Assembly (NCBI GenBank): GCA_000467715.1
Contig: AJFK01000781.1
Location: 98,633 to 162,632, forward strand
DNA: 64,000 bases
Direction: 5' to 3'
DNA from: Hysterium pulicare CBS 123377
Lineage: Eukaryota > Ascomycota > Dothideomycetes > Hysteriales > Hysteriaceae
Part shown: positions 35,036 to 45,998 of the stretch, piece by piece
Layout of the letters: every line of letters begins with the position of its first letter
Numbering within the stretch: the stretch's first letter is position 1
The notes under the pieces: model-generated
Seen by the model: only the letters and a program-made list of their open reading frames with translations
The model's database searches: none
What the model was told of the DNA's origin: nothing
Program-made: the position numbers and the translations under genes

Positions 35036-38000
35036 ATGTCAAGTGCTCCTACACCAACGCTTCCATTGTATCATGCATCCACAACCAACTCAAAGCTGTC
35101 GCCAGTGCCATCGCCACGAGCGCTATCTCCAGCGCCATCGCAAAGGCGTGCTGGACTATCGGTACGTTGCCCGGCTGCATTGTTTCCTCAGACGGCCAGA
35201 AATCATCTTGCTTGGAAAGCTTAGCTGACCTCATTCGTACTTGTAGTCGATAACCTCCTCCTACTCCGTACTTAGTCCTCAGGAAACCGCCCATAGATTA
35301 GAGACCTCCCTGACACACGGCCTCTCTCATACCACTGCGACAGCCAGACTTCACAACCATGGCACCAATGAACTTCCGCATGAAGAACCTGAACCACTGT
35401 GGCTTCGATTTCTCAAACAATTCAAAGAGACTCTAATTCTGCTTCTCCTTGGATCGGCTGCTGTATCGTTTCTTATGGGAAATTATGAAGATGCCATAAG
35501 TATCACAGCCGCTGTGACAATTGTAGTCACTGTAGGCTTCGTCCAAGAATACCGGTCCGAAAAGTCTTTGGAGGCCCTCAATCAATTAGTACCTCATTCC
35601 GCCCATACAATCCGCGCGGGGACAGATCACAATAGAAACAATCCCTCGTCGACCGAACCAGGGGCGGATAGTGTTGAGTTAGACAGCCTACAGGACAATG
35701 CTGCGTCTTTGGCAGCTGCTGAACGAATATCAAGCACAATTTCGGCCTCCGTGCTAGTACCGGGCGATTTGGTATTATTTCATACTGGCGATCGCATACC
35801 CGCAGACATACGAATAACACATGCAGCCGATCTGTCGATCGACGAGTCAAACCTGACCGGAGAAAACGAGCCTGTAACTAAATCTCCAGAAACTATTAAC
35901 AGTTCCAATCGACCTCGTCCGCATACGCCTTCTTATGCATCTCCCGCGACTGGCACAGTCGGTGCTGACATACGATTGAATGATCAAACGAATATTGCTT
36001 TCATGGGGACGCTCGTGCGGTCGGGATATGGCCAAGGTCTGGTCATTGGCACAGGTGGCAATACTGAGTTTGGAGCCATATCTGCCTCGTTACAGGAAAT
36101 TGAGAGCCCTCGTACCCCATTACAACTTTCAATGGACCGCCTGGGAAAGGAGCTCAGCTACATGTCGTTTGGTGTCATTGCATTTATAATGATCCTTGGC
36201 TTGTGGCGAGGTTGGGAATTTTTAGAGATGTTCCAGATTGGCGTTTCGTTGGCGGTTGCTGCCATACCTGAAGGTTTACCAATTATTGTAACTGTTACAC
36301 TGGCACTGGGGGTTCTTCGGATGTCAAAGCGACATGCAATTGTTCGACGTCTACCCAGTGTGGAGACATTAGGATCCGTAAATGTCGTTTGTAGTGATAA
36401 GACAGGTAAGTCAAGATTCTATCTAGCCGCTGCTAATAAATATACTAATTTTGCGTAAAGGAACGTTGACCACAAATCACATGACAGTCACTAAGTTATG
36501 GCACTTCGATGAACATTCACCGGTGGATGTTACAAAGAAGCATGACTCTGCAGATTTAGACTCTGCAACTCGTACTATTCTGAGGATTGGCAACATTGTG
36601 AACAACGGCCGCCTTTTAGCCTCCCATGCAGATTCCCATGCGACAGCTTCATCCGCCGCTATATTATCGTCAACCATGGGAGACGACGCATCTGTAGTAA
36701 AAAGCCGCTGGGTGGGACAGCCTACCGATGTTGCTCTACTCGATCTACTGGACGCTTGCGGAGAAGACGATGTGAGAGAAAGGATCGGGAATAGAAGTTA
36801 TGAAACTCCCTTCAGCTCAGAGCGAAAGTGGATGGGCGTTGTAATACGTGGCGGTTCAGAAGGGGAGCGCTCCCCTGGTCCCGATAAGGTCTACATCAAG
36901 GGCGCGTTAGAGAGAGTCCTCGAACGTTGTGACAGTTACATGACACCTCAGGGAAGAGAAGTCATCCTCGATGAGACTCGAAGGAAGGAAGCAATAAAGG
37001 CCGCAGAAACTATGGCTCAGGAAGGTTTGAGAGTTCTAGGTTTTGCAAGTGGCCAAGCTCGTGAAGGCCGTCGAAGTGGTTTGCAACCGCCTTACCGGGG
37101 TGGAAGTGGCAGCGCGTCGCCCGTTGCAGCATCCGAACGGAGTTCAACAACATCCTCTACCACCGTCGACGATGAACATTACAGAGGCCTGGTATTCGCT
37201 GGCCTTGTGGGTATGAACGATCCGCCCAGGAAAGGTGTAGACCGATCGATACGCCGCTTGATGGCAGGGGGTGTCAAGGTGATTATGATTACGGGAGACG
37301 CCGAGACCACAGCAATTGCCATCGGCAAAAAACTCGGGATGCCTATCAACATGAATTCTGCGATTGGACGGTCTGTCCTACGGGGCGATGAACTGGACCA
37401 TATGACTGAAGAAGAGCTTGCACAGGCTATCAGCAGAACCTCTATTTTCGCCAGGACAAGCCCGGACCACAAGTTGAAGATCGTACGGGCCCTTCAATCT
37501 CGCGGGGACGTCGTTGCCATGACTGGAGATGGTGTGAACGACGCTCCAGCATTGAAGAAAGCAGATATAGGCATTTCTATGGGCAAGTTAGGAACAGATG
37601 TCGCAAAGGAGGCCGCAGACATGATATTGACAGACGACGATTTCTCCACCATATTGAGTGCTATTGAAGAAGGCAAAGGCATATTCTACAACATTCAGAA
37701 CTTCCTCACGTTCCAGTTGAGTACGAGCGCAGCCGCATTGAGTCTTGTGCTCTTCAGTACATTCCTAGGCTTCCAGAATCCCCTGAATGCCATGCAGATT
37801 CTATGGATAAGTAAGTTTCTTGCGGACCTCTATGAGACCTCCTTGACTGACCGCTTGCAGACATCTTGATGGATGGGCCTCCGGCGCAATCTCTGGGTGT
37901 CGAGCCAGTTGATCCAGCGGTGATGAAGCAACGTCCTCGAGAACGGAACGCACGGGTACTTACACGCAAACTTTTACAGAGAGTCCTTCAATCTGCGTCA

Positions 38001-38402
38001 ATCATCATGATTGGCACTCTTACAACTTACTATCGAGAGATGACTTCTGACGGCGGGATCTCAGCGCGGGATACCACAATGACCTTTACCTGCTTCGTTC
38101 TCTTCGACATGTTCAATGCCCTGACTTGTCGCTCGGAACGTAAATCAGTCCTGGCCGGGGAGATCGGCCTCTTCTCCAACAAGATGTTCAATTACGCCGT
38201 GGCTGGCAGTCTCATTGGTCAGCTAGCCGTGATTTACTTTCCTCCATTGCAGCACATCTTCCAGACAGAGGCACTGACCCTTTTCGATCTGGTGCACCTG
38301 ATAGCGGTTGCAAGTTGCGTGTTTTGGGCGGACGAAGGTAGAAAATTCTATCATAGGTGGAAAGCAGGGCGTGGATTGGGCCGTTACAGCACTATTGTAT
38401 GA
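35036..38402 (+). CDS. PMR1: Golgi Ca2+/Mn2+-transporting P-type ATPase (Pmr1/SPCA)
   Basis: Pumps Ca2+ and Mn2+ into the Golgi lumen at the expense of ATP, supporting glycosylation and secretion. Four exons: 35036..35161, 35247..36405, 36461..37810 and 37861..38402; 1058 residues. Landmarks in order: [20 protein letters not shown], actuator [12 protein letters not shown] (TGE replaced by TGEN), M4 [13 protein letters not shown], the phosphorylation motif CSDKTGTLTTN with Asp426, [14 protein letters not shown] in the nucleotide-binding domain, [18 protein letters not shown], and transmembrane helices M5–M10 from about 840. The intron before exon 3 splits the G of DKTGT. The N-terminal 60 residues are Ser/Pro-rich and poorly conserved, so the start is less certain. 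An unusual Ser/Asn-rich insert of about 35–40 residues lies between HTIRAG and [12 protein letters not shown] rather than SERCA is chosen because of size and motifs. Confidence 0.93.
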
Positions 38403-39083
38403 TATTGTATTTCTGTATATATAAGAAGATGTGGTCCAGAGACTAGCAGTCCGAGTCCGTGAACTGTAATACTTGTTGGTGGACGATAGATAAGACAGAG
38501 CGTGACGAAGGCCTAACAAGGCAGTGGAAGGACAGTTCTAAACATATTTCATATGTAAAGCCCACCAGGGTATTGTTATTTGCCGGTGAACATTCCCAAA
38601 TCCTGTCCTAGATGCACTGAAGGCGTCTACATGTCCAAATGATAATCTGACTAATGCACTTCAAATTCCACTAAGCCCAAAACAGAGAGATTCGTAACCG
38701 TGCTAAGCCCCACTCAGCCACTCCAGTTCTTGCCGGAGAACCGTTTGATGTCCGTACGCTGCTTCAAAAGCGTTTGCGTTTCCATTCCCACGATTGAGCG
38801 ACACAGTTAAACATTCCCTTCCTCCACAGCTTTTATTCTGTCGTTCAAAACCTCTTTTAATAACCAGCTTCTTCTTTCCTGTCTCTCGCGGTAATCAATA
38901 AAGAAGGCTGTCCGTGGCACGCCCAGAGGCCCAGACAAAGCCACCCGTTGAGATTCGTCAACCTCAGCTGTCACCCACTGTCACCAAGCCAAGCCGCTTG
39001 CCGCACGCATATAATCACTCAAACACTGTCTCGAGGCTTCAAATACCTCTTCTTTATCATCAAAAAACACATCTCCCGCAGCT
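38403..39083. other. Intergenic between tandem plus-strand genes
   Basis: Holds the PMR1 3' flank and the CYSTM promoter and leader. No gene, RNA or repeat supported. Confidence 0.5.
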
Positions 39084-39563
39084 ATGTCAGGCAAACAATA
39101 CGTAAGTCACTCCATATCACCCTGCTCACCTCCATGCGTACCGCCCAACTTCCACAGCCTAACTCCCACTCCAATCTTCAATCCTCTCAACTAACTCTAT
39201 CCCCAGGACGCACCTCAAGGCCCACCCCCATCCTACCCTCAATCCCCTCCACCAACACACCAACAATACGGCTACCCGCAACCAACGCCCTCCCCACAGC
39301 CCTACTACCAATCGCCACCCCCAGGCGGTGAATACTACCAATCGCCAAACCCCTACCAGCAAGGACCAGGACCCTACGGTCCACCGCCACCGGGTCAATA
39401 CGGCCAGTATCCGCCACAAGGGGGAATGTATTACCAGCAAGGACCGCCGCCGCCTGGAGGCTATTATGCGGATGGGAGAGGACGGGGTGGAGGCAGCGAG
39501 GGCATTCTGGGGGCTTGTTTGGCTGCGTTGGCTTGTTGTTGTTGTTTGGATTGCCTGTTTTAG
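39084..39563 (+). CDS. CYSTM-type cysteine-rich tail-anchored small protein
   Basis: Two exons, 39084..39101 and 39207..39563, 124 residues. Most of the protein is a Pro/Gln/Tyr/Gly-rich repeat region with recurring YYQSP and YGQYPPQ-like units. The C-terminus GILGACLAALACCCCLDCLF is a CYSTM module: a short hydrophobic helix packed with cysteines. CYSTM proteins are membrane-associated and linked to stress tolerance in fungi and plants, so a plasma-membrane location is inferred from the family. The first exon encodes only MSGKQY; its donor is GTAAGT and the acceptor CCCCAG. The size and architecture are normal for the family. Partner and precise role are unknown. Confidence 0.82.
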
Positions 39564-40702
39564 GCAGGTGGAGAGATGGAGAGCGATTTGGGAAGGGAAG
39601 GGGAGGGGAGGCCGGGAAGGAGTAATGTGGGTGGAGAATGGTGGCTAGGCGGATAGAATGGTTAAAGGTTTGAGAGAGAGGCAGATCAAGTGGAGATGGT
39701 GGGAACTGCTTTTGACTCTTCTGTCTGCCGGACAGGCTTATTCGGCGTGCCGAGAGTGACAAGGCTATCGCATGGGAGTGTTATGACTTTTCAGGTACGG
39801 CGTATGGGAAGGTAGTCGTTTCGGCTGGGAAATTGGGATACGTATTGCTAGTGCCCGAATGTGAAAGTATTCTGTAATGATCTTCACAAAGAAACCTCGT
39901 TTACTTATCAAGGTGCGAACCTTGATCGCGTTCACATATGTACGTGCTCCTTACGTGTTCCCATAAGCATTCGTGACCTTTGCTTTATGTCACGAGGGTA
40001 GAATAGGCTGCTTGTATTAGGCGATAACCACGGAGTCAATCATGAATTAAGTCGCAGTGGAGGTCAATATTAGGGGCTCATATTTTCATCACATAACTAT
40101 CAAAGCATGGCCAGTAGTTAAGTTAGTAACAAACCCAGTTCGCATTCGATGGTGCAATCGTTCGACGACGAAAGGAATCGAGAAGTGTAGGGGGGAGTGA
40201 TCACGATCGAAGGTAGCATCGTTCGACGAGGGGGGAGGTCGAAAAGGTAAGGGGGATCGTTTCGTAAAGTACAGTGATGTATCTGAGCTAGAATCGATTC
40301 GACCGATGAAAGGATGTTCGATTCGACCGCATCGTTAAGGACTTTTGTCGAGACCGATCGCCAAAACCCGGTTCGCATCGATTGCCGGACTGCAAGCCTG
40401 ATCAATTGTAAAAAGCCGCTACGGCTTGGATAAAGAGCCGTTCGGAAAAGGGAGATGGACAATTTGTAACCGCCGCCAACAGAAAAAAGAAAACCTTATG
40501 CCATGTTTGGATACTCCAGAAGATCCAGAATATTTGATATCCCCATACTTGCCTTCAGGTGCAGTAAATTGTATTAACGACAACAAGACGTACAAAGACT
40601 TGACCCCAAGCTGCCGAAGGGCAGATTGAGAATCATTTACTCGGCAGTGTCGAGATCGTCGTGTGTACCAGGTGGTGGAGATTCGACTGGTGAAGGTGTG
40701 AG
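39564..40702. other. Intergenic between convergent genes, with a repeat-bounded segment
   Basis: A 1.1-kb spacer. The part 40131..40386 is unusual in being full of TTCGAC/ATCG motifs and bounded by similar sequences; it is entered separately. The rest is 3' flank sequence. The 114-codon minus frame (40118..40462) has no known domain. Confidence 0.5.
40131..40386. repeat. Segment bounded by similar direct sequences
   Basis: The left edge reads AAACCCAGTTCGCATTCGAT (40131..40150) and the right edge AAACCCGGTTCGCATCGAT (from 40365). Inside, ATCGTTCGACGA occurs at 40157 and 40218, and CGATTCGACCG at 40295 and 40319. Such density of one motif is not seen elsewhere in the window. I do not recognise the element. 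Confidence 0.5.
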
Positions 40703-41625
40703 TTATAGGGTCACGATATCTTCGGCAGATTCCGGAGCGGGAGGCTCACTCTTGCGTTCGTCGCCATTGGTGCCGTTCTCACGGTCGCGGTCGTCTTCGC
40801 GGTCGCGAACGTCCTTCATATCCCTATCTCTATCATCTGGGCTTCGCGAACGGTCCCGATCGCGCCTATCGTAGTCACGCTCGCGACGATCATCCTTGCG
40901 AGGAGAGTAGTCACCACGTCCACGACGGGGCGGAGTTGCGCTTCGACGGCGAGGAGAGCGCTCACGAGGTGGGCGTCCACCACGGTCACGGGCAGCACCG
41001 GAATCAAATCGCCACGACGCGGATGGAGGTGTACGAGCCCACTATTAGAGTCAGGATATATAAGACCGAAAAGGCTCATATGCTATACCTCAATCTTCAG
41101 TAAGTCATCGCGGCCGATACGCTTGTTGTGCATCTCGTGGTATGCATCGTCGGCGTCGCGACGGCTCTCATACTCTACGAAAGCGAATCTAGCTTGTTAG
41201 CTGGGTTTCTTCAACTTGAAGGGATGAAGTATGACTTACAGACGACTAGAAGCCGAGCGAGGTGCTGGTATGTCGCAACGAACGAGTCGTCCATACCTTC
41301 GCGACGATGTTAGATATTGCTATGGTGGTGAGGCGGTGATGAAAGCAACAATGATGAAGGGAGGGAAGGCTCGAATCGACTCGCGAGGGACGACGACGGG
41401 CACCAGGGAGGTGACATCAAGCGACCGATCGATCAACAGGTAAGGGACAGCAAAGGGAGACAACAGTATATGTAGGGGGTCGATAGGTGGGAGGGCACGC
41501 CGACGGCCGGTGTAGGTTCACGAGGTGTAGTAGACATACCGTTCGAATTCGTAGGCAAGATCGCGAGCACGGGTACCGTGACCGAAGCCAGTAACGTAGA
41601 GGGTGGTGCCTCCGCGAGATGACAT
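40703..41625 (-). CDS. RRM domain SR-type RNA-binding protein
   Basis: Four exons: 41540..41625, 41240..41296, 41089..41188 and 40703..41041; 193 residues. One RNA recognition motif occupies residues about 7–82: RNP2 is LYVTGF near the start and RNP1 is RLFAFVEY after the third beta strand. The rest is Arg/Ser/Asp-rich, with RERSPRRRSATPPRRGR and repeated RDRDR stretches, as in SR splicing factors of the Srp1/Srp2 type. It should act in nuclear pre-mRNA splicing or mRNA export and may be regulated by SR-protein kinases; both are inferences from family. The first intron is 243 bp, longer than others here. It shares a 416-bp divergent spacer with NAB2, which also binds nuclear RNA. Confidence 0.85.
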
Positions 41626-42041
41626 GATAGACGAAGCTCTAACGTGTTGTGACAAGGTTGGTGGCGTGGTTGAGTGTGTAGAAGAGGTGGTAGAAGAAAA
41701 GAAAGGATTATGTGAAGGTAAGGATTTGACGAACGCCGGCGAAAACGAAAGCGAAGGTCCGGCTTACTGTAAGGTTATGTCATCACTTTCACGTGATGTG
41801 CTGCCGAATTATCAGGAACTTCGATTCACCCTCATGCTGCTCTACTTCTCACCCACACCTCGACCTGACAGCTGTTCCACTTACATTCAAGAAACCGTCT
41901 TTGACGCGATTTCTTTCAGCTCCGCCTGCACGAACGAACAACGGTATCGAGGGCGCCGTCAAGGTCGCCACCTCTTTGTTTCCCTAAAACCACCTCAACT
42001 CGCCGAATCCCCCTCACGCGACTTATTCTCAAACCATCACA
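41626..42041. other. Intergenic: shared promoter of the SR protein and NAB2
   Basis: Divergent spacer of 416 bp. Overlapping open frames here are shadows. Both adjacent genes encode nuclear RNA-binding proteins, so co-regulation is possible but not shown. Confidence 0.5.
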
Positions 42042-43718
42042 ATGTCTATCGATCTCGCTGTCGGTACGCCTCTTGCGACCGCTTTACAGGAGCTGGTTCA
42101 GCCAAAGCTCGCTGAACATGGCTGGACCAGCGGGGGGCTTGACGACTCCGCTTTATCTGAATACATCATTCTCATGCTTGCGAACGGCAAGACCCAGGAC
42201 CAAATCTCGTCAGAACTGTCAAACGACCTGCTCGATCTCGGCCCGAACAGCCCTGAGACGGCGAAATTTGCACAGTGGCTCTTCCAACAGCTCAACATCC
42301 TCCAAGGACAGCTTAACGGTGGGCAGCAGACCGGTTCTAGTGATGGAGACACTGCAAACAATATTGGAAGCGCGCCTAGTAACATTCCGTCATTGGGGCA
42401 AGATGCCGAAATGGGAGACGCTGCAGAATCGCCTGCAGGAGTCATGTAAGTGTTGTCCCGGCGTTGAACTCGACTGCAGCAGAGTACTGATCGGAAGTAT
42501 AGACCCACAGGGCCAAAAGCCATGAGGAGTGGAAGTGGTATTCAAAAACCTCGGGAGAAGCGCATGCTAAATCAACTGAACAAAGCCTTGGATCGATCCG
42601 ACGACTCTTCACTTCACCGCATCAGGGGCGCATCCGGAACAGGGCGCATCAACTCACATTCTAGAGAGCCTCCCAAGGGTCCTAGGAGTCAACAACTTGG
42701 TCGCGGCATTGCTGCTATTGCAAATGGACGAGGCATGGGCGGCATGGGCCCAATGGGTGGTATGAACGGGATGAATAACGTACCTGCAATCAACAACATG
42801 AATGGAATGCCGGGCATGCCGCCGATGCCGCCAATGGGACAAACCGGGCCAATGGGACAAATTCTGGACCCTCAGCAACAGATGATGCTCCTGCAAATGT
42901 ACGAACAGCAAGCTCAAATGATGCAGCAGCTATTTTCTGGCCCTGGACAACAACCATCTGCTTATATTAATCCTAAGTTCCAAGGAAACCGGAACGCTCC
43001 TGGCAAATCGCTATTCGAACGAGTCGAAAAATCTTCGAAGTCGCACGACAAGCGACAGCCGCAGCAGTCTACCAAGTTCACAAAGAAAGAAGGCCAGGAC
43101 GAGACCATGACAGATAGCGCCGGCACCGCGGAAAATGGTGAAGGCTCATCAGCTATGGATGTTGAAAATGCTCGTCCAGATCCGTCACAGACAATGTGCA
43201 AATTCAACCTCACGTGCACAAGGGCTGATTGTGCTTTTGCTCACCAATCCCCAGCCGCCCCACCTGGCGTATCTGTCGACATGAGCGACACATGTTCTTT
43301 TGGTGCAGCTTGCATGAACAAAAAGTGTGCGGGCAAGCATCCATCTCCCGCTCAGAAAGAGCAACACAAAGCCGAAGTCGATTGCATATATTGGCCTCGA
43401 TGCCAGAACCCGAATTGCTCGTTCAAGCACCCAAACATGCCCCCTTGCCGCAATGGCGCGGATTGTACTGTGCCCAACTGCAAGTTTGCACACAGCGCAG
43501 TCATGTGCAAGTACAATCCCTGCACGAATCCCAACTGCATATACAAGCACGCGGAAGGACAGAAGAAGACTTTCTCCGACAAGGTTTGGACGGCACCCAA
43601 GGAAGAAGATGGTGAAAAGAAGGATCATGTTAGCGAGAGGAAATTTGTTGATGAATCTGCGGAGGAGGAGCTCATTCTTCCCGGACGCTCGACTCAAGAG
43701 ACTGAGATCATGACTTGA
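42042..43718 (+). CDS. NAB2: Nuclear polyadenylated RNA-binding protein Nab2 (ZC3H14-type)
   Basis: Nab2 binds poly(A) tails through CCCH zinc fingers and takes part in mRNA export and control of tail length. Two exons, 42042..42445 and 42503..43718, 539 residues. The N-terminus (MSIDLAVGTPLATALQELVQ) fits the PWI-like N-domain. A Met/Gly-rich stretch (MGGMGPMGGMNGMNNV) sits in the middle, where yeast Nab2 is Gln-rich and RGG-rich. Five CCCH units are visible between about 366 and 484: CKFNLTCTRADCAFAH, CSFGAACMNKKCAGKH, CIYWPRCQNPNCSFKH, CRNGADCTVPNCKFAH and CKYNPCTNPNCIYKH. Yeast Nab2 has seven, so some may be missing or degenerate. The 57-bp intron keeps frame and leads into PTGPKAMRSGSG. 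Confidence 0.9.
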
Positions 43719-44159
43719 GGAGAGCATGCGCATTTCATGGAAGATGTCAAGAAAGTAGTCAGGTGAAAAGTCACACAGATGGTCTGGATATCATTGGTCT
43801 TGTAGCATTGTACAATATGCGGGTTTAGGGACGGCGTTTAAGGAATCATGGCCTTGGCTAGGCACATATTAGGGGATGGTCGATATGGGAGGCTTGTTAC
43901 GATTGGGAATTCTCATTTCTGTAGACCAAGTACAGCATGGAGCACTATATCTCCATGTGCTGTTTCTGTTAATCAACTACTATACCATGAATATGTGATT
44001 GATATTTGTTACCGTGAAATGCTGCAAATGTGCAGCTTGAGCTCGGTCGTTCGCAAATGCCGTGCGTCACCTCAGACCCAAAAAATCACCATCCCAGGAC
44101 CTTTTCCGCATGGAGAGCCAGGCCATTCGTAACCCCACGCTCTCGTCCTATACGCTGCA
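43719..44159. other. Intergenic between tandem plus-strand genes
   Basis: NAB2 3' flank and HEM14 promoter. No feature supported. Confidence 0.5.
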
Positions 44160-45998
44160 ATGCGTCTCAGGAGACATGTTGAGCTTCTTGAATCATCATT
44201 GAAGCGCCTGCCGACCCGGCCTCTTTTATCTTCCCAATGCAGTCGTTACCGGTACTCTACCTCCACGAGCGGACCCCCGAAAGAAATTGCCGTCCTCGGT
44301 GGAGGCATCACAGGGCTTGCCAGCGCCTATTTCATCTCCAAGGAATACCCTCAAGCTAACATTACTATCTACGATGCAGGCTCGCGGGCAGGTGGATGGC
44401 TGCACTCTGAACACGTTGAAGTGCCCGGGGGAAGGGTGCTTTTTGAAAGTGGTCCACGAACGCTGCGGCCAAACACCAATTGCTTGCCTACGGCCTGGCT
44501 GGTACGTATTCACGCGTCGAAGTAAATGTAAATGGCTAATCTCTCTATCCAGATACAAGAATTGGGGTTAATCCCCGATGTCATCTATACTCCTAAAAAC
44601 GCACCCTCCGCCCGCAATCGCTTCATATATTATCCTGACCATCTGGTACGGATGCCAGGTCCCCCGATGAGTCCGTTTGAGATTGGAAAACTTGTGGCCA
44701 CCGAAGATGTCTTTGGCGGTATCACATGGGCTCTCTTGACCGAATGGTTCAAACCACGGAGACCTGCGAACCTGGTTGATGAATCGATCGGCTCCTTTAT
44801 TTCTCGAAGATTTGATAAAAGACTCGCAGAGAATCTTGCTTCTGCTCTCATGCATGGCATATACGCTGGTGACATCTGGCAATTAAGTGTCAAGTCCATC
44901 CTCCCTCTGGCCTGGCGCTTGGAGGGCGACTATGGGGGTATCATTAAAGGAATGTACACCATAAATTCCGGGGATAACCAGGCCGGTAGCATGATCCAAG
45001 ATCCTCGCGAAGCAGAAATGGTGATGGAAATGCAGAAGCGACATCTGGCGCCCGACTTTCAGAAATCTCTCGCCGCGAGCAGCGTATTTTCCTTCAGAAA
45101 TGGGCTCCAACAGATGGCCAACCGATTGGAGGAAGTGCTAAGGGGAAATAAGCGCATATCCATCAAATTAGACACGAGAATAGAGGCTCTCAAGTTGCAG
45201 GAGGGAAGCGCCGTTAAGGTTGAGGTGCAGAGTGTGGTTTGTATCACTTGAATACGAGACAAGACATACACTGACCCCGTACTATAGGACCTAACTTCTT
45301 CTTCTAAGGCGAGGACGGCATCTAAGGAGAGCAAAGATATGGTCATCTCCACCATTCCGGCAAATCGTCTCAGCACGACAAGCCCTAGTTCAAACAGCAC
45401 CGTTTTCCAAGATACGGTAACTGTAATGGTCGTCAATCTCTATTTTTCCAACCCGAACCTTCTCCCCGTCGAAGGATTTGGCTATCTCCTTCCCCAAAGC
45501 CTTCCATTTGCTCAGAATCCCGAGCGTGCGCTAGGAGTCATATTTGACTCGGACGCCATGAAAGGTCAAGATACCGCAACCGGTACCAAGCTCACTGTCA
45601 TGCTGGGTGGACACTGGTGGGATGGATGGGAGGCGTATCCATCAGGATCAGAAGGAATCGACATGGCCCGCTCTATTCTCGCTCGCCATCTTCACATTAC
45701 GGACGAACCAGATGTTGCTCGCGCCACCCTACAACGGCAATGCATACCACAGTACAAAGTCGGTCATCAAGAAAGGTTAAAAACAATGCATGAGGGGCTA
45801 GTGAAAGACTTCCGTGGAAGAGTAAGGGTTGCGGGTAGTTCGTACAGTGGCGTTGGCGTCAACGACTGTATAAGAGCTGCTAGGGATGTAGCGAAAGGAC
45901 TGAGCGACGATGGGTGGGATCAAAAGGATAGTACGGGGTTGAATTATCTCTATGACGATAGACCTTGGGTGATGGCCCGTATAGTTGATAAAGTGTAG
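44160..45998 (+). CDS. HEM14: Protoporphyrinogen oxidase (Hem14)
   Basis: Oxidises protoporphyrinogen IX to protoporphyrin IX, the penultimate step of haem synthesis, using FAD at the mitochondrial inner membrane. Three exons: 44160..44501, 44553..45236 and 45288..45998; 578 residues. The N-terminus (MRLRRHVELLESSLKRLPTR) is Arg-rich with a serine-rich follow-on, typical of a mitochondrial presequence. The FAD site is IAVLGGGITGLASAYF near residue 43. Further family landmarks are FESGPRTLRP, GIYAGDIWQLS, and near the C-terminus LTVMLGGHWWDGW and the QYKVGHQERLK stretch. Intron 2 (45237..45287) uses a weaker GTTTGT donor and was chosen because it keeps frame between VEVQSV and DLTSSSKA. Length is normal for fungal Hem14. 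Confidence 0.93.

Noticed and set aside
40118-40462. 114-codon minus frame in the repeat-bounded segment
   Set aside because: It simply translates the repeated TCGAAC motifs; no protein family recognised.
45237-45287. Stop after VEVQSVVCIT in HEM14 as a possible truncation
   Set aside because: A 51-bp intron with CTGACC branch site restores the frame into DLTSSSKA.
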